Positions 50,000 to 60,660 of a stretch of 64,000 bases of DNA are shown here, in pieces; position 1 is the first letter of the stretch, and every line of letters starts with the position of its first letter. The stretch is taken from NCBI RefSeq assembly GCF_014066305.1, contig NW_023501083.1, positions 1 to 64,000 of the forward strand, written 5' to 3'. The notes below the pieces were generated by a model. It was given only the letters and a program-made list of their open reading frames with translations, did no database searches and was not told the DNA's origin. This stretch comes from Letharia columbiana (Eukaryota > Ascomycota > Lecanoromycetes > Lecanorales > Parmeliaceae). Made by a program: the position numbers and the translations under genes.

Positions 50000-50930
50000 T
50001 TAATAATCTTTTTTAAAATAATCTAAGCAATACGAAGTCTTTAGAGCTTATTATAATCTTTCGCTAAATTTACTTACCCTTTTAGCTAAAGCTAATACTT
50101 TTAAGCTATTTAAATCTTAAATATATTAAGAAATAATAGCGAATAAATATTAAAAAATAAAATAAGAATTTATTATATAGAAAGAAGTTAACTTTCTTAT
50201 AGCTAACGATACTTAAATCTTAATAAATTTATTCTTAAATATATATACTTTAAGTAATAAATAGATTTATAAATTTAAGCGAGACTCTATTAGAGAGATT
50301 ATATAATATAAAGTTTAATAAATAATTTATAATTTTAAATAGCGCGAAAGTATAGATTTTAATAAGACTTTCGTCTTTATAGTTAAGTCTATAAGTTATA
50401 AAGCGATCTTTACTTTAATAATAATTCTTAATTAAAAACTAAAGTAAATAGATATTAAAATCGCTTTTCTTTATAATAATATAAAGGAAATTATTTATAT
50501 AATATAGTTTATAAGTTTTAAAATTAATAATAAGTATAAGATATATAAGCTAAAGAAGACGCTATACGATTTAAAGTAATCCTTAAAAGTCTAATATAAT
50601 ACTCTCTTTATATATCTAAAGAAATTAAGCTTTAAGTCTATTATAGCTAATTTCTTAATCTTTATTAATAATATTATAATTATTATAATTTATATAAATA
50701 ATATTCTTTTAATTAAATTTTATAAAGTAGAAATTTAAGATATTAAAGATAAGTTTAATAGTTACTTCGAAATAATTAATTTAGAATTATACGCTTATTA
50801 TCTAGATATAACTATTATTAAAAATTATATTAATTATATTATTTAATTTAATTAGATAGAGTATATTAAAAAGTTTTTTACTAAATATAATATATAAGAA
50901 TTTAAAGATATATCTACTTTTATAAATATC
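50000..50930 (+). pseudogene. Copia reverse transcriptase relic
   Basis: I-D-I-K-I-A-F-L at 50448-50471 is the conserved 'DVKTAFL' motif. About 25 codons on is K-I-Y-K-L-K-K-T-L-Y-D-L-K-stop-S, matching 'LYGLKQS'. Y-I-N-N-I-L at 50691-50708 is the RIPed Y-V-D-D catalytic box. Then follows D-K-F-N-S-Y-F-E, the 'L...F.M.DLG' region, and Y-Y-L-D-I-T, the 'YFLGI' strand. All motifs are in one frame and at family spacing, with Trp and Gln codons turned into stops. Confidence 0.85.
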
Positions 50931-51149
50931 GAAAGATATTAAATATTTAAAGAGGATTTTTAAATCTTCGAAGTCTCTTATATTAAGTATTAATTAACGA
51001 TAGAGTTATTAATATATATAATACTTAATATAAAATTAGATATTATATTTATAATCTCGATAATATTCTAATATAATTTAAATTTTAATAAAGCTTATTA
51101 AAAAGCGGTTAAGCGAATCTTTCGCTATTTTAAATAAATTATTAACTAT

Positions 51150-51420
51150 TAATTTATCTTTAGAGGAGATTTAAAACTTTTAAGTAATTATATCGACGCT
51201 AATTAGATCGATAATTAAGATACTTATTATTCTATATCTAAATATATATTTAATATTAATAACGAGGTTATTAGTTAATTATCGAAGCGATAACTTATTA
51301 TAATACTCTTAATTTATAAAATTAAATATATCGATTAAATATAAGTTATTAAAGAAGTAATTTAGCTATATAATTTATTAAATTAGCTTAATTTTAGCGA
51401 TAAATAAGTATAAGCGATAA
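51150..51420 (+). pseudogene. Copia RNase H relic
   Basis: The plus strand at 51186-51212 reads N-Y-I-D-A-N-stop-I-D, the RIPed 'GY-DADWAGD' motif. Then come D-T-Y-Y-S-I-S-K-Y-I-F, corresponding to 'R-STSGY-F', and I-S-stop-L-S-K-R, corresponding to 'ISWSSKRQ'. It degrades the RNA strand of the hybrid in live elements. Position and order after RT confirm the Copia call. Confidence 0.85.
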
Positions 51421-52444
51421 TTATTTTTTATAATAATTAAGATATTATAATACTAGCTAAAAATCTTTAATTCTATATTTATATTAAATATATTAATATT
51501 TAATATTACTATATATAGGAATAAGTTACTACTAAGAATATCGCTTTAGACTATATTTTTATCGATCGATAGATAATTAACGATCTTATTAAGACTCTTA
51601 ATAAGAATAAATTTAAGAGGTTTCGTTAATTTATGAAGCTGAAATATCGCCTATAATTATAACTTAATAGTCTTAATATAAAGAAGCCGCTTACTCTAGA
51701 AAAGCTATTTTATTAATTCTTATATTATAAGTAATCGATCTAAGCTACTCGCCGAGCCGCTATATTAAGCTTAATACTCTATAAACTTATTATTCTATAT
51801 CGAAATAGCTATTTCTTTAACGCTATTATCGCTATCGTTATTAAAACTTTTAGAGCTCTTTTAAGAAATCTATATCTATTCGTTATTAATGCTTTAAGTA
51901 TTATACCTTTAAATTACCGCTATCGCAGCTACTATTACTAAGAATTAGTTATTTAAAATAACCTCCGCGAGGACTTTATAGTTAGCGATATATAGCTAGA
52001 AGAATTTCTTCTAATTATTTTAATTATCTCTATAAATATCCTCCGATCTTAAATTAATCGATTTTTAGTATATACTAGATAGTCTAAAAATAAAATTTTC
52101 GAAAAACCGCTTTTTAATAAAAAGTGGAATTTAAGTTATATTTTAATAGAGGCCTAGTCTAACTTAGTCGTTTTCAGATTTCGACTTTTCACTTTACCTA
52201 CTCTATTTTAGACGTCGCGAACTTTAAATCTTATATTTTTTAATTTCATTCGCATAGGGAATAGAGGTATAGGGGGTGTATTTTCACGCTAACTACCCGG
52301 CACTAACTTACCTTAACTATTCGATATTAATTTACTCTTACTACCTAGCGCTAATCTCATCTTATCTACTTAATTTTAATATCGTTAGCGTTAAATTTCG
52401 TATTTATTAGATTTCGCGTATAAAAGAATACGTGTAAAGAGGAG
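51421..52444 (+). other. Copia 3' region without recognised function
   Basis: About 1 kb between RNase H and the 3' LTR. RIP is less complete toward the right (52130-52440 keeps many C and G). No ORF or repeat was found. It ends in the polypurine tract AAAGAGGAG. Confidence 0.6.
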
Positions 52445-52596
52445 TATTGAAATTCGGATTACGTAACTCTTGGCGTCTTGGCGGTCACGTAACTACGTCA
52501 CGTAATACGCCTTAGTACGCCCGTGTTAAGTCGCTCTTTTCTTTCATAGAACTCTATAGTTAATATAACTAAGTATCCTACCTTCATATTTTAATA
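52445..52596 (+). repeat. Copia 3' LTR
   Basis: 152 bp, better preserved than the 5' LTR: GGCGTCTTGGCGGTCACG here against AGCGTCTTAGCGATCACG there. It is followed by the target duplication TACTT. Confidence 0.9.
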
Positions 52597-52601
52597 TACT
52601 T

Positions 52602-53504
52602 TATATTTACTATATACGTAATTAACTTTCTTATTTATAAAATATATATTCTATATATTATTATAATTATTATTATTATAAGATTCTTTTTATTTAAAGA
52701 TTAAAACTTTTTAAGAAATATCGTTTAAAGGCTATTCTTTCGTAATATAATATTAATAAGATCTTATAAACTTCTTATACTTTTTATTAAAGTTCTTATT
52801 TATAATATCTTTAAATATTTAATAAATTCTCTATTATTAAGATCGAAAGCGATTTTCTAAATTATATTAAGATCTAATAGAATATAATAATCTATTTATA
52901 TTATTAAAAGCGAACTAGAAAGAATAAAGCTATTATTCTTAAAGTTGAAAATTCAATTTATTTATAAACTTAATAATTTAAAGGCGTTATAAGGAAACTT
53001 TTAACTAATTTTTATTTAAATACTAATTTAATTATATTAATCTATTTAAATAGCTTAAATAGCGAGATTACTATAATTAATAAATTTAAAAATTTTAATA
53101 AAAAGAATATCGAGGCTATAGCTTAGATTAATATAAAGATTAATACTCTATTTAATAATTAAATTAAAGACTTAATTAAACGAAGCTTAATTAATCTTTA
53201 CGATTAAATAAATTATTATACTAACTATATTACTTTATAAACCTACTTTTATAAAAATAAGATTATTAATTTATCTAGAAAAAAGATCTAGAAGCTATAC
53301 TTTTTAAATCTAGATTTCTTTTATATCTATTAATATAAGCCTATTATTTATACTTATAATTATTAAGAATTATAAGAAATAAATTTATATTCGTAATATT
53401 CTTAGATTTCTTAATATCTCATCGAAGTTTAAGATTAATACTATTATTAATAACGAGTAAAGGCCTATGAATTAAATTCATAGTTATTTTTTTAATTAGG
53501 GCTA
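52602..53504. other. RIPed DNA right of the Copia, unassigned
   Basis: The continuation of the DNA that the Copia entered. Read in one plus frame it gives a basic, leucine/isoleucine-rich sequence with relatively few stops, possibly a Gag-like protein, but nothing specific is recognisable. Confidence 0.35.
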
Positions 53505-53885
53505 TCGAGTAAGTAGGTGAGCGATCTTTGGTGAGCGAACTTTGGTGAGCGATATTTGAATTCCTTGCGCTTTAATAATTATAAGACTAAATTTCAAAAT
53601 TCTTAAAAATTCGGAAAGCACAAACAGCGCTTCAAAAATTAAAAAAAAAATCTCAAAATTTTAATAGAAAACAAAAAAGTTATTCTATGTGTTAATAATG
53701 TACACCTATTTTTTTGATGAGGGAGGCGCGGGAGGGCGAGATTTTGATGGTTGCGGACGCTAATTTATTTACCCGCGGTGTCTAACCAAAAAGCGTAGAC
53801 CTGACGAATTGATGATTGGCTGCACATACAAATTCAAGGTTTTCTAGTTCAGCCCTACCTTATTCTTTTATATATACTAATATTA
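53505..53885. mobile_element. Un-RIPed transposon end with 14 bp repeats
   Basis: This 380 bp segment has normal CpA and TpG content (GAAAGCACAAACAGCGCTTC, TGATGATTGGCTGCACATAC). It starts with three 14 bp repeats of GGTGAGCGA(T/A)CTTT at 53516-53557. Its right 110 bp (53770-53884) align with 15295-15411, which is fully RIPed. It is therefore a terminal region of a dispersed element. No ORF. The G-rich stretch GAGGGAGGCGCGGGAGGGCG lies near 53720. Orientation and superfamily are unknown. Confidence 0.6.
53516..53557. repeat. 14 bp direct repeat, three units
   Basis: GGTGAGCGATCTTT, GGTGAGCGAACTTT, GGTGAGCGATATTT. Subterminal short repeats of this sort are common transposase-binding sites in TIR transposons; that role is an inference. 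Confidence 0.85.
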
Positions 53886-53889
53886 AGTT

Positions 53890-54450
53890 AATTCTTAATA
53901 AATATTATATCTACATTTTTAGCTAATCTTAGAATCTTTTAAATATACTTATATAGCTTATAATAAGAAATTGCGTTATATATAATATAACGCTTATAAA
54001 GTATAGCGTTAATTACTATTATAGTAGATTTCTTAAATCTAATAATTAATAAGATAATCTATTTTTTAACGCTATTATTAAACTTAATAATACGTTTCTT
54101 AATAGTAGAAATTTCTATTATTTATTATTTTAATACCGTTCTATATAAGTTTATTTATAAGTTTTCTTAAACTAAATTAATATTCTTAATAATAATAAGA
54201 TTCTTAGCTCATTTTATAAATAAATATATATCTCGAAAATATATTTTCTTATTAATATACTTAATTAATAATTTAATATTAATAAATTTATTATTATAAC
54301 TAGAATCGAAGAAATTAAGATTATTAGAATTTTAATATATATAATTAAAAACGTTCTCTATTATAATAGCTTCGAAAGATTTTAATTTATTAAATAATTT
54401 TTATAAGTTTAATTAGTTAGAAATACTACGTAGTAATTCTTATAACGCTA
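53890..54450 (-). pseudogene. Retrotransposon Gag relic
   Basis: The minus strand reads F-D-S-S-Y-N, then Y-F-R-D-I-Y-L-F-I, then a segment of the form N-L-x-I-N-L-Y-R-T-V-L-K, then R-F-K-K-S-T (about 54019-54045). Next come N-A-I-L-Y-K-R-Y-T-I-Y-N-A and I-L-R-L-A-K-N. This order matches a Gag type very common in Pezizomycotina LTR retrotransposons ('YFD...YRDV.LFI', 'CLRG.AL.WY', 'RFKE...A', 'Y.M.D.R', 'I.R.AK'). RIP stops are scattered. No pol or LTR can be linked to it, so it is a fragment. Confidence 0.5.
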
Positions 54451-55023
54451 TTTATTATAGTTATAAGAAACTAATATTCTATTATAATTAATTTTCTATT
54501 ATAGCTAGGGTAAAATCAAATCTTTATAAATTATCTTCTCTATTAAGATTATTTTAATAGTTTAATTAATATTTTTAATAAAATTTAAGCTCGTATTAGA
54601 TAAATTTAAAGAAATATTTATTAATAAGATATAAGATATAGAATCTATAGAGGATAGATTACGATTTCTAAAGTATTAAATAAGCTTAAATTTATTTTAA
54701 AAGATAAATATTTAATTATTAAAGACTCTAACTACTCTTTAAAAAATAGATTAATTTATAAATTAGCTATATAGAAAAGTAGAGAATTTAATTAATAATA
54801 TTTTTAAGTATCTTAATAATTCTAATATATATTTTAGTTAATAATTATAATTCTACCTTAGATAATATAGTCGATAGAGTATTTAATAGACTTAGAAATC
54901 TCGTAGTAATAGACTTAATTTATCGTTATAAGAAACTCGTAAATCTAATAGCTAATATTAATAAGATCTTTTATTAGTAATAAAACTAGCTTAATAATAG
55001 CTTTCTTATTTTAAAGAATTAAG
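54451..55023. other. RIPed DNA, unassigned
   Basis: Upstream, in minus orientation, of the Gag relic. It may contain that element's leader. No motif, LTR or repeat seen. Confidence 0.4.
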
Positions 55024-55205
55024 ATTCTTATATTAAAGAATTAGAATTTTTAAGATTTTTATAATATAGTAAAGATAATAGCGAAAGAAGCGAGATTCTT
55101 ATATTAAAGAATTAGAATTCTTATAACGTAGTAAGAGTAATAGCGGAAAGAGCGAGATTCTTATATTAAAAAATTAGAATTCTTATAATATAGAAAGGAA
55201 TATAG
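55024..55205. repeat. 62-71 bp tandem repeat, about 2.8 units
   Basis: Units begin at 55024 (71 bp), 55095 (62 bp) and 55157 (partial), each starting ATTCTTATATTAAA and carrying GAATTAGAA and AGCG(A/G)AAGA. The 9 bp difference between units one and two keeps the reading frame modulo three only for the first. Confidence 0.8.
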
Positions 55206-55439
55206 TAGAAGCGGTAAGGATTTAAGAATCTAACTAAATCTTTAATATAGTAAGAATTGCTAGTATACTAGAAGTATAATACGTAGTAAGTAATTATATA
55301 ATACTTATTATATAATAATCTAATATTACTATTATTATTATAATAGTAGAAAATTAATTACTATTACTATTATAGATTTATAAGTTAAATATAAGATAAT
55401 TAAGATTCTATAGAGAAATCTATTAGAAAGTATTATCTA

Positions 55440-55544
55440 CTAAGTATTAGCAATATGATAGGCTATACCTAATATAATTAGGGCTAGGACTATATATAAA
55501 TACTATATAAATAGATCGCATATATAGATAGATAGAATATAAGG
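55440..55544. other. Boundary between RIPed DNA and the normal-composition island
   Basis: RIP character fades here. TATATATAAATACTATATAA (about 55490-55510) is TATA-box-like, followed by a short ATAG-rich run. The transition to ordinary sequence is complete by about 55545. Confidence 0.4.
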
Positions 55545-55641
55545 AAAGAACTTCATGCAGTGGGCATGGGCCTGATATAAATGCAAAAAGTCGCTTGCCA
55601 AATCACTGGAGATTCGTCCCTTCGAGTCATCCGATTTCGGC

Positions 55642-56079
55642 TTGTGGCCCATAGTAAATCGGATCACTTCGGGGGTCACATCTCAGCCTTCCAGGCGTGT
55701 TAGTTCCACATATGCGCCAAGTGGACTAATTACCCTGGCACACCATAGCCATGACTATATGGCTGTTGCCCATGGCTATGTTACCCATGGCTACTGTTGC
55801 CAATGGCTATGTCACCCATGGCTACTGTTGCCCATAGCTATATTACCCATGGCTATGTTTGCCCATGACTATATGGCTGTAGCCCCCAGCCACATTGTGG
55901 CTAATGGCTATAAGCCGTCAAAACCAACACTCCCTCTTCATTTGGCCACTGGGAAGGCAGAGATGGTAGAGCAAACAGTTGATGTCACTCTCCGAAAAAA
56001 TCTCTATGGAGAAAGTAGAGAAAGTAGAGAAACAACGCAAACTTTTAGTGTAGCTCTCCAGTTTGTTCTCCTGGGATAG
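55642..56079 (+). CDS. Doubtful 145-codon ORF spanning the minisatellite
   Basis: An open frame from ATG to stop with no recognised domain, signal peptide or membrane segment. Its central part is the translated 31 bp minisatellite (H-G-Y, C-H-P-W and similar short repeats in shifting frames, since 31 is not a multiple of three). The C-terminal 35 residues are polar (G-E-S-R-E-S-R-E). It overlaps the minus-strand ORF at 56045 by about 35 bp. The shifting repeat and lack of homology argue that it is a chance ORF. Confidence 0.15.
   Translation: MWPIVNRITSGVTSQPSRRVSSTYAPSGLITLAHHSHDYMAVAHGYVTHGYCCQWLCHPWLLLPIAILPMAMFAHDYMAVAPSHIVANGYKPSKPTLPLHLATGKAEMVEQTVDVTLRKNLYGESRESRETTQTFSVALQFVLLG
55768..55884 (+). 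repeat. 31 bp minisatellite, about 3.8 units
   Basis: Units at 55768, 55799, 55830 and a partial at 55861, built of two half-units, GCCCATGGCTATGTTA and CCCATGGCTACTGTT. The flank (55743-55767) carries a related CATAGCCATGACTATATGG. The units differ by point changes such as CCCATGG to CCAATGG. Confidence 0.85.
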
Positions 56080-56272
56080 GTGGCGGTTTGAGGTATAAGA
56101 CGTCGTTCAGTGCGGTCAGGAGGGTCAGGGGTAGGTGCAGGTATGATAGGTCGTTGAATACCAACCTCAGGTACCGTCCCTTGGTTTGTTGTTTCCTCAC
56201 CACTTGAGGTATCAAGAGTCTCTCTAGCTTCGCGAAGGCCTGGCGGAGATTCCGGTTCACTTTGGCATACAT
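56045..56272 (-). pseudogene. 75-codon ORF cut off at the Gypsy insertion site
   Basis: It reads from ATG at 56270-56272, within the CATTT target duplication, to a stop at 56045. The N-terminus is basic (M-Y-A-K-V-N-R-N-L-R-Q-A-F), followed by a leucine-rich middle and a proline-containing end (K-P-P-P-I-P-G-E-Q). Nothing is recognised. Because the first codon coincides with the insertion site, the real frame may have extended to the right, into DNA now at 63389. However, joining the flanks puts an in-frame TAA directly before the ATG, so if it was longer it is now broken there. Short, unsupported, and possibly the 3' end of a disrupted gene. Confidence 0.3.
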
Positions 56273-56274
56273 TT

Positions 56275-56445
56275 TGTCACAGTAAGCTGTCGTGACTACA
56301 TAGGTACATGGTTTTACCTACCTTCGTACCTGTCAAGGAGATACCTTGGCAAGGCTTAGCATTATAAGTAGTTACTTCTTAATAGAAGAATAATCATCTT
56401 TACTATATATTACTCTTATATCTATATTTCTATATTACTCTTATA
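56275..56445 (+). repeat. Gypsy 5' LTR (left half spared by RIP)
   Basis: 171 bp. The first ~95 bp next to the island keep normal sequence (GTCGTGACTACATAGG, CTTGGCAAGGC), while the rest is TpA-rich. The 3' LTR shows T or A at the corresponding sites and has a 7 bp insertion. Confidence 0.88.
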
Positions 56446-58900
56446 ATATAATAGTAATATTATTATTTAATATTAATTAACTATTAAATAATCTAGAAGC
56501 TTCTCTATTATTATTTATTTATTTAATAATACTTTATTTATTTAATTCTTTATAGCTATTCTACTATCTAAGCCTTTCGCTAATACTCTTTTATTTATTA
56601 ATTAAAATCTTTACTATCTTACTAATTTAATAAGTAATTCTAATCTAATAGAATATCTCCTTAACGTCGATATCGTTTATATCTATATTAATTAAAGAGT
56701 AATTATACTAGTCTTTCAAATCGATAACTTTATTAAAATAGTATATCTATATTTTAATCTACTAAAGCCTTCGATAGTATCTATAATTTAATATCTTATT
56801 ACTTATATCCTTAAGCTTTTAAAATTATTAAGATTTTTATCTATATTATAAAACGATAGAGTAAGAACTAAATTTAATTCTCTAGAATTTAAGTTATTAG
56901 TATTATAACTACTAGATTAAACTATTAATAAGCCTTTCTTTTATAAAATAATTAGAGATTTCGAAAATTTTACTATATAGCTAGTAGAGCTATTAAAACC
57001 TTCTTTAATTAATATTATTTTATTAAATTCGTTTTTACTAAGCTCTCTCTCGCTAGCTATATAAAAATCGTTAAATCTTATTTAAATAAAAAGCTTTACG
57101 TTAATAAGCTTATCTAATAGATTTTTTTTTCTATATTTAAGATCTTTATAGAGATTATAATCTATAATAATATTATAACTTCTAATATTTCTCTCGATTA
57201 TTAATAGTTTTAATAAGATATTAATAATACTATTTAAAGAGCTATTATCTAAATATTATAGAATCTATAAATATTATTTAATTCTATAAATTCTATAGAA
57301 TAGCTAGAGTTATAAGATCTATTTAAAAAGTTATCTATCTTATTAAGTATCTTTAATTAATAAAATCTATTAGATCTTAACTACTTCGATTTTTATCTTA
57401 ATAAATCTTATAGAGAAAATAAGATCGTTATAATTAATAAAGATATTTACTTTTATAATATTATTCTTTTTATAAAACGATTATAAGATATAGCTATTAT
57501 AAAAGGCTTTTCTATAATTAAAATTAATTTTAATATAATATTAAGAGATATAGCGTTATTATAATATATTATTAAGTTATTAAATTTTAAAAAGCTTAGT
57601 TTATAGATAAATAACGATATTAAGAAATAATATAAAGTGCTATTAAGATAATTTAAGAAATTAATTAAAATAATACTCGCTTATCTTATTATTAAGAAGT
57701 ATATCTTAATAAATATATATAATAAAAGAGAGTCTTTAGACTATATATAAGTAGTTATTTATTATATTAAATTTATTAATATAAATAATATCGAAAATTA
57801 ATTAATATTTATCTATTAAGATATTATAGTAGACTTATATACTTTTATAAACCCGCCGTCTATTATAATATCGATTTCTTTATTTATTTAAGTATTTAAA
57901 TTAAAGAAAAATATATAATCTAAAATATTTAGATTATTTTATTAAAGACTTTAATAAAGCTAATTACTATAATAATAATATAATAATTAAATCTTTTAAT
58001 AAGATCTTTAATAAGATTAATTAAATATTAATTATTAAGGTTAATAGAATTATAAAAATTAATTATTTAACTTTTTTTAGTTTTAGTTATATTCGCGATA
58101 GTCTTTTAATTATTGGAATAAACTTTATAATAGAGAATAATACGCTTATAATAATTAATAGTATAATTATTAATTAAATTAGTAATACGCTCCGTAAGAT
58201 AATTATTCGCTTATTATATTACTACGTCTTTAAATTATCGATTCTCTAAATATATTAAATTTGATATTCTCGAATTAATCTAAGTAATTAAACTCTTTTT
58301 TAAAATAAAAGATTTTTAAGATAAGACGATCGCGGTTATTAAAGTAATAGAGGTAAGTAGCTATAATAGTTATAAGGTATTTATTATAGCTAAATTACTA
58401 TTTATTAAACTAATTATAATAATTAAATAACTTATAATTAAGTTAATTATATTAATAAGAATTAATCTAACGTTTTTTAAGAGTATAATAAAGTATAAGA
58501 AGCTTATTAAGGCGAATCGTTTAAGAAAAGCTTCATTAATAATTATAAAGAATAATTATATAAAGAGATTTATATTAACTTCGTCGATATTTATATAACT
58601 TATTAAAATTATAATATATTATTTATATCTAAAATAAAACTCTATATATACTTATAAAAGGGCTATCTATAAGAGTCTTTTATAGTTTAAAAGTCTTTTA
58701 TAGCTTAAAAGCCTTCCGTTTATTAATTAGAAGTCTTCTATTATTAAGACTTTAATTCTATTAAAATTATTAACTCTAATTCCACCGAAAAGTCTAACCT
58801 AGATACGAGATTTACTTTTTAAAGATAGAATTATATTTATATCTTTATATATCTATAGCTTAACGCTATCGATAAGAAGATTTATATTAATATTAATTAT
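56446..58900 (+). pseudogene. Gypsy leader and Gag region relic
   Basis: Between the 5' LTR and the protease/RT. The frames are too broken to align, and I could not place a zinc knuckle with confidence. A short near-tandem repeat of GTCTTTTATAG/AAAAG lies at about 58670-58720. The call rests on position in a complete element. Confidence 0.4.
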
Positions 58901-59899
58901 AAAGTTATTTTAATAAATAAATTATAGCTATTAATATTATTACCTCTTATCGAAATTTAAAAAATAATTTTATCTTTTTATATTAAAGACTTAGATTTAG
59001 CTATATATAATATTAATAAATATATATTAATTTTAATATATATTTCTATTAGTAAGATAGACGATAATAAGATTCTCTATCGTATTTAAAGAGAAATCTA
59101 TCTTATTAATAATTTAAAAGTCTATATATTATTAGAAAATAATATTATAAATCTTAAGAAGATTATATTTAATATTATTTAAGTTAAGATATATATTAAT
59201 AGCTATATCGCTATTATTAATATTATTAATTAATAATATAATCTATATTAGAGATATATTATTTATACTTATAAGGCTTTAATTATAATATTTTATATAG
59301 ATATTATAGTATCTATTAGCTCTTCTAAAGAACTATCTAAGAGAAATTATATTTTTAAATTAATAATATAGCGAAATTTAACTCTATACGCTTATCTTAT
59401 AAATTTATATATCGTCGAAGTTTTAATTAAAAATAAAATTAATTAGATCGTCTAAATCTCTAAAAAGCTTTATTTAGATATATTATATAAAATTAATTAT
59501 AAGAATATTTTCTTTATAAAGCCTTCGTCGAAGCCTTTTATAGATAAATTTATTATAAATAATTAAATTAAGAAAATAATTATCTTTATTATAATAGTAT
59601 TAATAAATATAATTAATAATCTCTTATAGCTTATTTATAATATTATTATATTTTAATTAGATCTTATTAGAGAGATTAAGCTATTAAATAATATTATAAT
59701 TTATAATAATAAATATAATACTTAGATTCTAATAGATCTAATTAATAAATTTCTTATTTTATAAAAAGATAAAGGCTTTATTAAGATATTTAAAGATAAT
59801 TAAATAAAGATTATACTACGCGATAATTAGTAAAATAGATTATTAAAGTTAAATCGTATAAAGATTTATCTTTTAGATATTAATAATAAAGAAGTAATT

Positions 59900-60660
59900 A
59901 ATAATATATTTAACGATTTATAATAATAAAATAAGCTTAAATATACTATTAAGTCTATTCTATTTAATTATTCTATATTCGTAATTTAGAAAACGCTATT
60001 AAATAATAAGCGAAAGAGAAGAGTTATAATAAATATTAGAGGCCTTAATAATCTTATTATCTTAAATATATACTTTATATTATTATAATTAGATATTATA
60101 ATAAGATTACTAGAATATATTTATTTATCTATACTCGATATAATATCTTTCTTCTATTAATAGCTTATTTACTACGATTATCGCTATATATTTATTATAA
60201 TTTCTTATCGAGATTAAGAGATTTTTAACGTACTAATTATAAAATATATAAATTCTATAGCTTATATATAGCGATAGATTAATAAAATTCTATAACTTAT
60301 TAAAGACTTTATTTAAATATATATTAATAATATTATATTAGACTTTAAAATCTTAAAGAAGTATATTATATATCTTCGAAAGTTATTTTAAATCTTAATT
60401 AAATATAATATTACTATTATATCTATAAAAACCTTTTTAAGATATCTTAATATTAATTTATTAGAGTATCGGGTTAATTTTTTTAATATAATAATAGCTA
60501 AAAATAAGCTAAAAGCTATTAATAAGATTATTTATCTTAATATATTTAGTAATCTCGAGTATTATTTTAAATTAATAGACTATTTAAAAAATTTAATTTA
60601 CTATTACGCGTAACTTACTAATCCTCTATAAGTATTAAAAACCCGCTTATTTAAAGAGAT
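59900..60660 (+). pseudogene. Gypsy reverse transcriptase relic
   Basis: The plus-strand frame around 60255-60640 is readable end to end. N-S-I-A-Y-I begins the strand before the active site, and Y-I-N-N at 60320-60331 is the RIPed Y-V-D-D. K-Y-I-I-Y-L-R-K-L-F corresponds to the 'EH..HLR..F' helix. L-L-E-Y-R-V-N corresponds to the 'LGY-V' strand. N-L-E-Y-Y-F-K-L-I-D-Y-L-K-N-L-I-Y-Y corresponds to the fungal 'LE.YLG.TGYLR..I.YYA' thumb. Stops replace Gln and Trp codons. Confidence 0.88.

Larger units (their letters stand above)
45467..52596 (+). mobile_element. Complete but RIPed Ty1/Copia retrotransposon with TSD TACTT
   Basis: 7130 bp. The LTRs are 152 bp each (45467-45618 and 52445-52596). 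TACTT is duplicated at 45462-45466 and 52597-52601. A polypurine tract AAAGAGGAG (52436-52444) directly precedes the 3' LTR and fixes plus orientation. Domain order on the plus strand is Gag (about 46.3-47.95 kb), protease (about 48.0-48.3), integrase (about 48.7-49.5), reverse transcriptase (about 50.0-50.9) and RNase H (about 51.15-51.4), as in Copia. About 1 kb between RNase H and the 3' LTR has no recognised function. All frames are broken by RIP stops, so it cannot move on its own. Confidence 0.88.
55545..56274. other. Un-RIPed island of ordinary base composition
   Basis: About 730 bp with balanced base composition and plentiful CpA and TpG, the only such stretch of this length in the window. 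It holds a 31 bp minisatellite (55768-55884) and two short antiparallel open frames (55642-56079 plus, 56045-56272 minus). Its right end is the Gypsy insertion site (CATTT at 56270-56274). It is most simply unique host DNA that RIP spared because it is not repeated. No recognised gene. Confidence 0.7.

Noticed and set aside
55642..56079. 145-codon plus-strand ORF as a secreted effector-like gene
   Set aside because: No signal peptide, the centre is a translated minisatellite whose 31 bp period shifts frame, and it overlaps another ORF; kept only as a doubtful ORF.
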